Origin: Croceibacterium selenioxidans
GTDB lineage: Bacteria > Pseudomonadota > Alphaproteobacteria > Sphingomonadales > Sphingomonadaceae
DNA length: 64,000 bases
Assembly (NCBI RefSeq): GCF_018599195.1
Contig: NZ_JAHFVK010000001.1
Span: 1,550,001-1,614,000, forward strand
Direction: 5' to 3'
Positions within the stretch are counted from its first letter, which is position 1, and the number at the start of each line of letters is the position of its first letter. The translations under genes and the position numbers were made by a program. A model generated the notes under the pieces. The model did not search any database, was not told the origin of the DNA, and saw only the letters and a list, made by a program, of their open reading frames with translations. Shown in pieces: positions 31,247-39,802 of the stretch.

Positions 31247-32908
31247 GTGGCGCCGCAGACTTTGACCTATGAGTTCGCGCCGCATGAGCGGCCGGTCATG
31301 CCCGGATCCCCGGCCACGCCGACGCACCCTATGCCGCGCCGGATCGGCTATTTTGCGATCGGCGTCCTTGTCGCGCTGACCGCGGGGCTCGCCAACGGCC
31401 TGTTGATCGGCAACTTGCCCCAAATTCAGGGAGCGCTGGGTTTGACGAGCGTCGAGGGGGCTTGGCTGACGGCCGCCTATTCGATGACCAATGTCTGCAC
31501 GAGCTTCATGCTGATCAAGTTCCGCCAGCAGTTCGGCCTGCAGCGGCTTACTCGGGTGTTTCTGCTCGGGTTCGTGGCAATCTCCGGCGTGCAAGTCGTG
31601 GTGCATAGCTATGGGCTGGAGCTCGCGCTGCGCGCTGGAGCGGGGATAATTGCCGCCGGGTTCACCCCGCTGGGATTCTTTTACATCATGCAGGCGATGC
31701 CGGCGAAAGCGCGGCTCGGCGGAATGATCCTGGGGGTGGGACTGACGCAGGTCGCGTTGCCGCTAGCCCGGGTAATCTCGCCCTTGTTGCTGGCAAATGG
31801 CGAGATCACCAACCTCTACATGTTCGAATTCGCGCTGAGCCTGATCTGCCTTGGTAGCATCGCCCTTTTGCGGTTGCCTCCGAGCGAGACCGCCAACGTG
31901 TTCGAGAAGCTCGACTTCGCGAGCTTCGCCCTCTTCGCACCGGGCATGATGCTGCTGCTGGCGGTGCTGACGCAGGGGCGGATCGTGTGGTGGACGACGC
32001 CGTGGATCGGCTATGCCTTTGCGGCTTCGGTCGTCTTGATCGGCGCGGCTATGGTGATCGAGCATAACCGCGCCAACCCGATGCTCAACACCCGCTGGAT
32101 GCGAACGCGAGGAGTGCTGCGCTTCGCCTTGGTGGCGGCGACTGTGCGCTTGCTGCTGGGCGAGCAGAATTATGGCGCCGTGGGCCTCCTTTCCGTCGTC
32201 GGCATGGGCAACGATCAGCTCATCATTTTCAACCTGGTACTGGTGGTGACCACCTTGGCCGGGGTGATCGCCAGCCTGGTGACGCTGAATCCGAACGACT
32301 TGCTCAAACCCATCGTGCTCTCGGTCGCGCTGATTGGCCTCGGCGCCTGGCTGGACTCGCACTCGAGCAACCTCACCCGCCCCGCCGACTTCTATGTGAC
32401 GCAGGGCATGATCGGCTTCGCCGCGGCCTATTTCCTCGGACCGACGATGATGCTCGGCATCCTGCGCGCCCTGGCCAAGGGGCCTAGTCACATGGTGAGC
32501 TTCTCCGCCGTGTTCAGCATCGCGCAAACGCTCGGTGGGCTAGGGGGCGGCGCGATGCTCGGCACGTTTCAGATCGTTCGTCAGCGCTACCATTTCAACG
32601 AGTTGGTCCAGAGCATGCTGGCGACCGATCCGCAGGTCGCGCTGCGGGTCAGGCAGTTGAGCGGAGCCTATGGCAAAGTGGTAACCGATCAGGTGCTGCT
32701 GCAGAAGCGGGGGATCGAGCTCCTCACCCAGCAAGTCACGCGCGAGGCGAACATCATGGCCTTTAACGACGTGTTCCTCCTGATTGCCGTTCTATCAGCG
32801 GTGGCTTTCGCTTATCTCGGCAGTCGCTGGCTCTATCTCCGGTGGTACGGGATTAACCCGCTGGCCAAGGAACTCGCAGCCATTCAGAAACTGAGGCCCA
32901 GCCAGTGA
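31247..32908 (+). CDS. MFS transporter, DHA2/EmrB-like
   Basis: A 553-residue inner-membrane transporter with about 14 hydrophobic segments, beginning near residue 33 (YFAIGVLVALTAGLANGLLIG). The loop GAWLTAAYSM at about 70-80 and an Arg/Gly-rich loop after the fourth helix fit the drug:H+ antiporter-2 family. The GTG start at 31247 has only a weak ribosome site; the ATG at 31298 is an alternative. The next gene, an HlyD/EmrA adaptor, overlaps its end by four bases (GTGA), so the pair forms an EmrAB-like export machine that would need an outer-membrane channel from elsewhere. Substrate is unknown; a phenolic compound would suit the tannase gene downstream. Confidence 0.88.
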   Translation: MAPQTLTYEFAPHERPVMPGSPATPTHPMPRRIGYFAIGVLVALTAGLANGLLIGNLPQIQGALGLTSVEGAWLTAAYSMTNVCTSFMLIKFRQQFGLQRLTRVFLLGFVAISGVQVVVHSYGLELALRAGAGIIAAGFTPLGFFYIMQAMPAKARLGGMILGVGLTQVALPLARVISPLLLANGEITNLYMFEFALSLICLGSIALLRLPPSETANVFEKLDFASFALFAPGMMLLLAVLTQGRIVWWTTPWIGYAFAASVVLIGAAMVIEHNRANPMLNTRWMRTRGVLRFALVAATVRLLLGEQNYGAVGLLSVVGMGNDQLIIFNLVLVVTTLAGVIASLVTLNPNDLLKPIVLSVALIGLGAWLDSHSSNLTRPADFYVTQGMIGFAAAYFLGPTMMLGILRALAKGPSHMVSFSAVFSIAQTLGGLGGGAMLGTFQIVRQRYHFNELVQSMLATDPQVALRVRQLSGAYGKVVTDQVLLQKRGIELLTQQVTREANIMAFNDVFLLIAVLSAVAFAYLGSRWLYLRWYGINPLAKELAAIQKLRPSQ

Positions 32909-34080
32909 GCGACACCCAGCCTCCCGAAGACAAGCCGCCGCCCTCACCTGTCGAGGAAGAGCCCGATCCCGCGCACGTGAGGCAAGAGGACCCGCTGGAA
33001 AGCCCCGACCAGGTGGGTCCCAAAGCCAGCGGCTGGGCCCCGCCCAAGAGCGGGCCGAAGATGACCATCGTGTTCCTGGTGGTCCTGCTAGCCGGCGCGC
33101 TGCTGGCCCTTTATGCCTGGGACCTGCCGCCGTTCCACAGCTCGGTCCAGACTACCGACAACGCCTTCGTCCGCGGCCAGACCACGGTGATCTCCCCGCA
33201 GGTGAGCGGTTATGTGACGAAGGTCTACGTCCAGGACTTCCAACAGGTGAAGGCAGGCGACCCTCTGGTGCAGATCGACGACCGCACCTACCGCCAGCGT
33301 GTGCAGCAGGCCGAAGCCACCCTCCAAGCGCAGATCGCCAACCTCGCGAACTCGGAACAGAGCCAGAGATCGAGCGAAGCCTCAGTGGTCGGTCAGCAGG
33401 CGGCGATCGAAAGCGCGCGGGCGCAGTTGGCCCGAGCCCAGGCCGACATGAGCCGCATCGGCGAACTCTACGCGCAACGCTGGATCACCACGCGGGAGCG
33501 TGACCAGGCGCTGGCGGCGCAACAGCAGGCCGAAGCCGCTGTGCGTCAGGCGGAGGCGCAGCGCACCGTGGCGCAGGAACAGGTGCGCAGCGTGACCGTC
33601 GGGCGCGGCGGGCTGGAAGCAAGCGTGGCCAACGCGCGCGCAGCGCTGAAGGTCGCCCAGATCGATCTCGACAACACCCGAATCCTTGCGCCGCAAGCGG
33701 GCCAGGTGAGCGAAGTTGGCGTGCGCCTGGGCCAATTCGTCACCGCCGGCACGCAGCTGCTGTTTGTGGTGCCGGAGAAGATCTGGGTCGTAGCCAACTT
33801 CAAGGAAGCGCAGACCGCCGATATCCAGCCGGGTCAACGCGCGCGTGTGCGGGTCGATGCACTCGGCGGGCGCGAACTCCAGGGCCGCGTCGAACAGATC
33901 GCCCCTGCGGCGGGCAGCGAGTTCTCGGTCATCCGGCCCGACAACGCGACCGGCAACTTTGTGAAGGTGCCGCAACGCATCCCGGTGCGGATCGCTATCG
34001 ATCCCAACCAGCCGCTGGCACGGCGCCTGCGGCCCGGCATGTCTGTCGAAGCAAGCGTGGATACGAGCAGCGAGCGGTAG
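32905..34080 (+). CDS. HlyD/EmrA-family membrane fusion protein
   Basis: A 391-residue adaptor: an acidic Pro-rich cytoplasmic tail (1-50), one membrane anchor (53-71), a lipoyl half (QVSGYVTKVYVQDFQQVKAGDPLVQID), a long coiled-coil hairpin (about 125-235, Gln/Ala-rich), the second lipoyl half (DNTRILAPQAGQVSEVGVRLGQFV) and a beta-barrel end (FKEAQTADIQPGQRARVRVD). Such proteins bridge the inner-membrane pump to an outer-membrane channel. It starts inside the last codons of the MFS gene, so their synthesis is coupled. Confidence 0.93.
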   Translation: MSDTQPPEDKPPPSPVEEEPDPAHVRQEDPLESPDQVGPKASGWAPPKSGPKMTIVFLVVLLAGALLALYAWDLPPFHSSVQTTDNAFVRGQTTVISPQVSGYVTKVYVQDFQQVKAGDPLVQIDDRTYRQRVQQAEATLQAQIANLANSEQSQRSSEASVVGQQAAIESARAQLARAQADMSRIGELYAQRWITTRERDQALAAQQQAEAAVRQAEAQRTVAQEQVRSVTVGRGGLEASVANARAALKVAQIDLDNTRILAPQAGQVSEVGVRLGQFVTAGTQLLFVVPEKIWVVANFKEAQTADIQPGQRARVRVDALGGRELQGRVEQIAPAAGSEFSVIRPDNATGNFVKVPQRIPVRIAIDPNQPLARRLRPGMSVEASVDTSSER

Positions 34081-34174
34081 GCGATCCGGCCAAATTCCCG
34101 CAATCCCCGCTTGCGCTGACGCCCCGCTGTGGCAGGTAAGCGCACAAAGAGAACACAACAGGGAGAGATGGGGT

Positions 34175-35881
34175 ATGGCCCTGCAAGCCTATCCGGACGT
34201 GCCGCTATTCCGGTATCCGTTCACGCAGCTGACCGCGGCGCAGGTGCAGGCCAAGCTTGCGGGGCCGGCGCGGGGCGGTCCGGGGAGCAAGGGGCCGCTC
34301 GAAACAGACCTGGCGGGTACCAACCTGCGCGTCGTGACCGACGGAGCCGGCACGCTGAGCTGGCAGTTCGGACAGGGTAACAAGGTCTCGTTCGAAGGGG
34401 CAGAGGCCGGGTATGGCGCGCTGACGCTCGACCATGTGACGCTGATCTCCCACCTCGTCCCTGACTCGACGCGCGGATATGCGATCGCCTGGGACCGTCA
34501 CAGCAATCTCGCCACGGTGTTCGAGCTGTGGTTCGGCGGCGGACCCTCCCCGCACGACCGCGAAGTCAACCGGGCGGTGTGGCACGGTTATGTCCAGTCC
34601 GGCGATAGCGAGCCTCCGACCGAGCGGCACGCGCCGACGCTGCGGCTGGAGGGGCGCGCGTTCGCGTGGACCGAGGATACCGGCAACCGCACGATCGAAT
34701 ACTATCCCTCGGTCACCTACACTCACTGGGTCGAGCTTGACCGTCTCAAGGGGAAGCGCGGCTATTCGGCGCCGATGGACTACATCCAGCTGACCGAAGA
34801 CCTCTATCTGGTGGCGCGCGTGGAGAGCGAGTTCTCTGGCTTGCTGCACATGTACCTGGTGGATGTGAACCGGTTGCTGCAGGCCGGGCTCCGCCTCGGG
34901 TTCAACGGCGCTGACGAGCTCGAGTACTACATGTTCCGCGGCACCGGCGAGTGGCTCGGCCAGCTCGCCCGATTCGAGAAGCTGGGCGATTTCAGCGCCG
35001 AGCCGCTCAAGATCGAGAACGCCAAGAAGGGCGAGCGGCGGATCTATCGCCCGGTCGCGACGATGGACAAGATGACCCCGGCCGAAGTCGCCAAGGTCGT
35101 GGCGGAGAACACCCACGTGTTCGACCGCCCAAGCCCGATGGCCGGCAACGGCACCAAGCCCAGTGGCGACTTGGCGGGCAAGGCCTTTGCCATCCACTAC
35201 GACGACGGGCCTCAGATGGAGTACCGCTTCACCACCGCCGACAGCCTGCAGTGGCGCAGGAACGGTGCAGGGGATTGGAAGGAAGCGCGCTACAACGCGT
35301 GGGAAGTCATGCCGGGGGCGTTCATCTTCGGCCACTTGCTGCAGGGCGAGCCCAATCACGACGGCCATATCGCGGTGATCGACCTCGATGCGGGCCTCGC
35401 GACCAACTATCACGGGTTCCTCAATACGCCCTACTTCGCCAACGAGGCCGGCGCCGAGACGCTGTTCGGCAAGATCGTGGGCCAAGGCATTCCCGATCCC
35501 GGGACCAAGCGGCACGAGCGCACGAGTGACTTGCTGGGCCGGGCGTTCACCTGGGAGTATTCGCCGGGCCTCAATTCGATGCACCTCTATTCGACGCCGA
35601 ACACGACCTCCTGGATCATCCCGACGCCAACGGGGCACTTCGCGACCGAGTGGAGCGGCAGCGGGGATTTCGTGAAGATCCGCGACCAGCTCTACTTCGC
35701 GCGCTGGCAGGAAGAGGCGTGCAACGGGACGCTCGGCACGATCCTGATCAACATGCGCACCATGCACGATGCCGGCATCGGCTATCATTGCGGCAAGAAC
35801 GGCCTCAGCATGAGCGCAGTCGGCGCGCCTGCCCGGCATGCCGGAAAGTTCAACGTCGACAAATTCTTCCCCGCGGCCTGA
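34175..35881 (+). CDS. Double-length MoaF-like protein (four lipocalin-like repeats)
   Basis: This 568-residue protein has no signal peptide. The same short pattern recurs four times: LAGTNLRVV near 46, LEGRAFAWTEDTGNRTIEY near 158, LAGKAFAIHYDDGPQMEY near 333 and LLGRAFTWEY near 453, each followed by beta-rich sequence. MoaF proteins have an N- and a C-terminal domain of this kind, so the gene looks like two MoaF units fused in tandem. MoaF was named from a monoamine-related operon and is found with aromatic catabolism; its chemistry is unclear and it may bind small aromatic ligands. GGGAGA lies before the ATG. It sits between the HlyD adaptor and a Tat-exported small protein, on the same strand as a tannase gene. 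Confidence 0.75.
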   Translation: MALQAYPDVPLFRYPFTQLTAAQVQAKLAGPARGGPGSKGPLETDLAGTNLRVVTDGAGTLSWQFGQGNKVSFEGAEAGYGALTLDHVTLISHLVPDSTRGYAIAWDRHSNLATVFELWFGGGPSPHDREVNRAVWHGYVQSGDSEPPTERHAPTLRLEGRAFAWTEDTGNRTIEYYPSVTYTHWVELDRLKGKRGYSAPMDYIQLTEDLYLVARVESEFSGLLHMYLVDVNRLLQAGLRLGFNGADELEYYMFRGTGEWLGQLARFEKLGDFSAEPLKIENAKKGERRIYRPVATMDKMTPAEVAKVVAENTHVFDRPSPMAGNGTKPSGDLAGKAFAIHYDDGPQMEYRFTTADSLQWRRNGAGDWKEARYNAWEVMPGAFIFGHLLQGEPNHDGHIAVIDLDAGLATNYHGFLNTPYFANEAGAETLFGKIVGQGIPDPGTKRHERTSDLLGRAFTWEYSPGLNSMHLYSTPNTTSWIIPTPTGHFATEWSGSGDFVKIRDQLYFARWQEEACNGTLGTILINMRTMHDAGIGYHCGKNGLSMSAVGAPARHAGKFNVDKFFPAA

Positions 35882-35893
35882 GGAGGACACGAG

Positions 35894-36388
35894 ATGGAAA
35901 AGCTATCCGCCACGAACCGCCGCAGTTTCCTGAAATCGAGCGCACTTGTCGCCGTTCCGATCGCAGCGGCTGCGCCAGCTGCCGCCCTCGCGGCCGATGA
36001 CAGTCGGGCCAAACTCGCCCGGCTGGAAGATGAGCGGTCGATCGAAGCGCTCCAGCGCAAGTTTCTGCGCTACCTCAACGGCGCTGCCGACTGTGCTGAG
36101 TTCATCGCTTCGCCCGAGAGCATAGATCTCGGACAGGACGTCCGCTCGATCGCCGAGGATCTGGGGCACGAGATATCGCTCGAATTCGCCGAGAACGGTC
36201 TTTCCGCCAAGGCTCGCTGCGCCTGCACCTTAGAACGAGAGGCCGAGTTCACCGGCCACTCGACCCTCGAACAGATGGCTCGCTTCCAGGGACAGGGCAG
36301 CCACCGACACGAGGAACGCCAGGTCCTCGTCACCGAGTTCATCAAGGGCAACGACGGCTGGCGCATCGCCAGTGCACGGCTCGCCTGA
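35894..36388 (+). CDS. Tat-exported small protein, SnoaL/NTF2-like
   Basis: A 164-residue protein with a Tat signal (NRRSFLK at 8-14, then a hydrophobic run cut near residue 34). The mature part begins with a helix of the SnoaL/NTF2 style (LARLEDERSIEALQRKFLRYLN) and ends with a beta segment (RHEERQVLVTEFIKGNDGWRIASARL). The fold assignment is tentative. GAGGA lies eight bases before the ATG, and the gene begins 12 bases after the MoaF-like stop, so the two are one transcript. Cofactor-free Tat export suggests it folds or binds a partner before crossing the membrane. Confidence 0.65.
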   Translation: MEKLSATNRRSFLKSSALVAVPIAAAAPAAALAADDSRAKLARLEDERSIEALQRKFLRYLNGAADCAEFIASPESIDLGQDVRSIAEDLGHEISLEFAENGLSAKARCACTLEREAEFTGHSTLEQMARFQGQGSHRHEERQVLVTEFIKGNDGWRIASARLA

Positions 36389-36410
36389 CAACGCCTTGAA
36401 AGGGTCGCCA

Positions 36411-37919
36411 ATGAGATTTCTCGCAACAGTCGCGCTCGCCGCGCTGACAGCAGGCTGCACGACCAGCGAAACGGCCACCACGAGCCCCGCCGGTTCTCCC
36501 GCTCTCGCCGGGGCCGATACTTGTGCGGCGGTGAGCGCCTCGATGCTCGGTGCCGCCAACGCCAGCGGGAAGTGGGTTCCCGGGGCCAACGGCCTGCCCA
36601 GCTTTTGCGAGGTCACCGGCACGCTGTCCCCCGTCCCCGGCTCCACAATTGGCGTGGTCTATCGCCTGCCGGCAAGCTGGAACGGCAAGGTCCTTGGTAT
36701 TGGCGGCGGCGGCTGGGCCGGTAACATTACCATCCAGGCTGCGAGCGAAGGTTTGAAGAAGGGCTACGCCACGTTCCAGACGAACGCCGGCCACGATTCC
36801 ACCAACGTGTGGGACACGAGCTGGGCCGCAAATCCGGAAGCGGCGAAAGACTTCGCCTGGCGCGGCATCCACGAGATGACCGTCGCGGGCAAGAAGCTGG
36901 TCGAAGCCTACTACGACCAGCCTCACCGCCGTGCCTATTTCCAGGGCTGCTCGACCGGTGGACGCATGGCGCTGATGTCGGCGCAACGGTTCCCGGCGGA
37001 CTACGACGCCATCAGCGCGGGGGCCCCGGTGTACACACTGCAGGTCCAGACAAGCGCCGTGCTGCGCAACCAGACATTCGCCAAGAACAACGGTGGCTTC
37101 ACCGCCGAGGACCTCGCGCTCGCCAAGTCCTCCGCCCTGGCCAGCTGCGACGCTGCCGATGGCCTCAAGGACGGCCTGATCGCCGATCCGCGCCAGTGCA
37201 ACTGGGACCCCGCGACGATCCAGTGCTCAGGCGCCAAGAACGCCACCTGCCTCGCCCCGGCGCAAGTGACCGCGCTGCGCACGGTGTACGACGGCGTCCG
37301 CACCCCCGACGGCCAGTGGGGCATGTTCCCGATGAGCCGTGGCGGCGAGACCGGCTGGAGCCTTTTCGTCGGCACCAATGGCGCCGGCACCGACCCGAGC
37401 GGGGGCGGCGGCCTGCGGGGTCTGTTGCCGCTCATCTTCGGCAATCAACCGATCGACCTCGCCACCATGACCCTCGCCAACGTGCAAACCCTGCGCGGCA
37501 GCGCCTTTGCCGCGATGTACGAGGCAAAGAACCCCGACCTGTCGGCCTTCTTCGGCCGCGGCGGCAAGCTGATACTGTGGCATGGCGAGAACGACCCCGG
37601 CCCGAGCCCGGTCGGCACCAACGACTATGTCCGTGCCGTGCTGGCCAAGAACAACGCCGCTCCGCAATCGATGCGCTACTTCACTCTACCGGGCGTGGAG
37701 CACTGCCGTGGCGGGCCCGGCGCCGACGAGGTCGAATGGCTCGATGCCCTCGACAGCTGGAAGGAAAGCGGGACGGCACCCGAAGTGCTCGTCGGGACCA
37801 AGGCCGACGGCTCGTTAACCCGGCCGCATTGCGCCTGGCCAACGGTTGCGCACTACAAGGGCACCGGAGACGCAAACGACCCCAAGAGCTGGCAGTGCGT
37901 AGCCAGGGCCGCTAGCTGA
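36411..37919 (+). CDS. Tannase/feruloyl esterase family lipoprotein
   Basis: The ATG at 36411 follows AAAGGG. The signal ends in a lipobox (LTAGC, Cys16), so the mature enzyme should be lipid-anchored in the periplasm or outer membrane. The CS-D-HC signature of the tannase family is complete: Cys180-Ser181 in GCSTGG, Asp395 in HGENDPGP and His431-Cys432 in GVEHCRGG, where the two Cys bridge Ser and His. A lid region with paired Cys (about 246-280) is present. Such enzymes cleave aromatic esters such as feruloyl, galloyl or terephthalate half-esters. It closes the 31.2-37.9 kb cluster, giving a route of aromatic ester cleavage with a linked export pump. Confidence 0.93.
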   Translation: MRFLATVALAALTAGCTTSETATTSPAGSPALAGADTCAAVSASMLGAANASGKWVPGANGLPSFCEVTGTLSPVPGSTIGVVYRLPASWNGKVLGIGGGGWAGNITIQAASEGLKKGYATFQTNAGHDSTNVWDTSWAANPEAAKDFAWRGIHEMTVAGKKLVEAYYDQPHRRAYFQGCSTGGRMALMSAQRFPADYDAISAGAPVYTLQVQTSAVLRNQTFAKNNGGFTAEDLALAKSSALASCDAADGLKDGLIADPRQCNWDPATIQCSGAKNATCLAPAQVTALRTVYDGVRTPDGQWGMFPMSRGGETGWSLFVGTNGAGTDPSGGGGLRGLLPLIFGNQPIDLATMTLANVQTLRGSAFAAMYEAKNPDLSAFFGRGGKLILWHGENDPGPSPVGTNDYVRAVLAKNNAAPQSMRYFTLPGVEHCRGGPGADEVEWLDALDSWKESGTAPEVLVGTKADGSLTRPHCAWPTVAHYKGTGDANDPKSWQCVARAAS

Positions 37920-37937
37920 CTGCGATAAGCCCGCCGG

Positions 37938-38486
37938 TCAGGCGAAGGTCGCGGCGACCTCGCTCGGCCGGCGGTAGCGCCTCTTGTAGAGGCGATGGAT
38001 GAAGAACACGTCGCCTAGGACCCATAGACCCCAGCCCACGAGCACGGCGAACCCCGCGATGCCGAACCCGCCATCTCCGGTAGTGGCCGATGTGAAGATC
38101 AGCATCCACGAAAATACGCCGACGAAGAACTGGATCACCGCCGATTGGTAGGCGCCCAGATAGAACCTGTGCGCGGAGAGGTTTCCGAGAATGAACCACA
38201 GCAGGTAAGCCATGGGCAGACTGCGATCACCTGTCGGCTTGCCTTTGAAAGCGCCGCCCTCGTTGGAATGGTCGTCTCCGGCTTCCGCCTTGCGCGCGCG
38301 TTCCGAAGCCAGGAACGCTTCACGCCGCCGCGCCAAGTCCGGGTCACCCGAAGGCAGCCCAGCGAGGGAACCGAACGACCCATGCCGTCGTGCCGAGTTG
38401 TGCAATCCGTCGAGGCCCAGTCCGACCGAAGCCGCGGTCGCAGCCGCGCCTTCAACCCCGAGCCCCTTTCGCCCAAAACCGCTCAT
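37938..38486 (-). CDS. TM2-domain membrane protein
   Basis: From the ATG at 38486 (GGGGG upstream) the protein has 182 residues. The N-terminal 85 residues are soluble and charged; the C-terminal part is a TM2 domain: LLWFILGNLSAHRFYLGAYQSAV, a turn, then a second and third hydrophobic segment with GLWVLGDVFFIHRLYKRR. The HRFYLG motif between the helices is the family mark. TM2 proteins are of unknown function in bacteria. Its stop is 18 bases from the convergent tannase stop. Confidence 0.85.
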   Translation of the reverse strand: MSGFGRKGLGVEGAAATAASVGLGLDGLHNSARRHGSFGSLAGLPSGDPDLARRREAFLASERARKAEAGDDHSNEGGAFKGKPTGDRSLPMAYLLWFILGNLSAHRFYLGAYQSAVIQFFVGVFSWMLIFTSATTGDGGFGIAGFAVLVGWGLWVLGDVFFIHRLYKRRYRRPSEVAATFA

Positions 38487-38605
38487 GCGTGCCCCCAAGC
38501 CTACGCAATTCGGCAAGAGCTATCGCATGAAGTGGTTAATATCTTCGCACCATGCGCGAAGGGGCGGCCGTGGAGTAGCCGCCCCTTCTACGCTGCCTCG
38601 GGTGA

Positions 38606-39568
38606 TCAGGCAGCGGCAGTCTTGCTCCGCGACAGCTCAGGCCAGTTCGCGGAATACTGGCTGAGGTCGATCCAGGGCTCGGCGTCGGTGAAATCGCGGC
38701 CCAGCGATTGCAGGATCAACCGAGCGCGCTTCATTCGGGCCTTGTAGCCCACGAAGGGGTTGGCTCGGTCCGGCTTGGCGGCGACCATCCGCTTGAGGAG
38801 GGCGTCGCGCTCCTCGAAAGATGCAGGCATCGTCCGCGGCAAAGCCACACCGGCGCCGGAGTGAGCCAGGTTCGCCGGCTGAGTGGGCGCCAGGTTCTGC
38901 GACCAAATGCGCGCCGGTACGGGCGTGGCGACGACCGGCGAAGCGCCCAGCGTGGCGGGTACCTGTCGTTCGACAGGCTTCGGCGCAGGCCGCGCACCGC
39001 TCGCGGCGCGTCGGTCAAGGGGCTTACGCCGTCCGATGGCAATAAAGCCCCACACCGCGAGGGCCAGGACGGCGAGTCCGCCCAGCCCAATCGGTAGCAA
39101 GTCGTCGGCTAGTTGGTTGTCGACTGGCGCGGCCGGAGCCTCGTCAACCACCGGAGCCGGCTCGCCAGGCTCAAACGGAACCACGTCTACCGGAGCCGCG
39201 GGGAGTTTCGCTGCCGGTGCCGGATCCGCTACGGCCACAGGGGCCGCACGCGGCGCCTCAGCCTCGCGCGGTGCGGTCGCTCGTTGCACGGTTCGTGTCG
39301 TGGGAGCGGCAGCGACAGGGTCCGTCGAAGCGGCGGGAACTGCTTCCGGTTCGGGCTCTGGGATCGGCTGAACCACCGGCGATGAGATCATCACCGGTTC
39401 GGCAGTCTTGGTCGGGCTGGTTTCGGGCAATGGAGCCGGCGCGGCGACCTCAGGGAACGGGCTAACCGAAGGCTCGGCGGATTGCGCAAACCCCGGAGTG
39501 GCCCCAAGCAGCATGGCCGTGGCAATCACGGAGGCACTGCTTAGCGAGCTGTTGCGTGTTTTCTTCAT
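38606..39568 (-). CDS. Proline/alanine-rich exported protein with one membrane anchor
   Basis: The ATG at 39568 gives a signal peptide cut near FAQS (about 28). Residues 30-150 are a Pro/Ala/Glu-rich spacer of the kind that spans the periplasm. A hydrophobic segment follows (LLPIGLGGLAVLALAVWGFIAIGRRK), after which about 125 residues of cytoplasmic tail continue to the end, with a helical FEERDALLKRMVAAKPDRANPFVGY part. The LPxxLGG-helix-RRK layout recalls cell-wall sorting signals, but it is internal. Function is unknown. It is divergent from the DinG-type helicase. Confidence 0.6.
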   Translation of the reverse strand: MKKTRNSSLSSASVIATAMLLGATPGFAQSAEPSVSPFPEVAAPAPLPETSPTKTAEPVMISSPVVQPIPEPEPEAVPAASTDPVAAAPTTRTVQRATAPREAEAPRAAPVAVADPAPAAKLPAAPVDVVPFEPGEPAPVVDEAPAAPVDNQLADDLLPIGLGGLAVLALAVWGFIAIGRRKPLDRRAASGARPAPKPVERQVPATLGASPVVATPVPARIWSQNLAPTQPANLAHSGAGVALPRTMPASFEERDALLKRMVAAKPDRANPFVGYKARMKRARLILQSLGRDFTDAEPWIDLSQYSANWPELSRSKTAAA

Positions 39569-39802
39569 AGCAAGGCCCAAAATGGCCATGGCGCGATTCG
39601 CGTTCCCTGACGTTTTGTTCATGTTGATCGGAAGAGCCCTGTTTTTCCGCCCTTTTTCCAAGAGCGGGACAAGATGGGCCGAAAGATTGTTGGGGCGGAC
39701 CGAGTTCGCAGATTACGCCAAAATGCGTCTCGGTGCGGGAAAAGCCGCTAGCGAGAACCCATTCGCGTTTACTTTTCGTTCCTGTCGCAGCATCAGGATG
39801 GC

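Noticed and set aside
34205-35890. A 561-residue open frame on the minus strand
   Set aside because: It mirrors the MoaF-like gene, which has a ribosome site and internal repeats on the plus strand.
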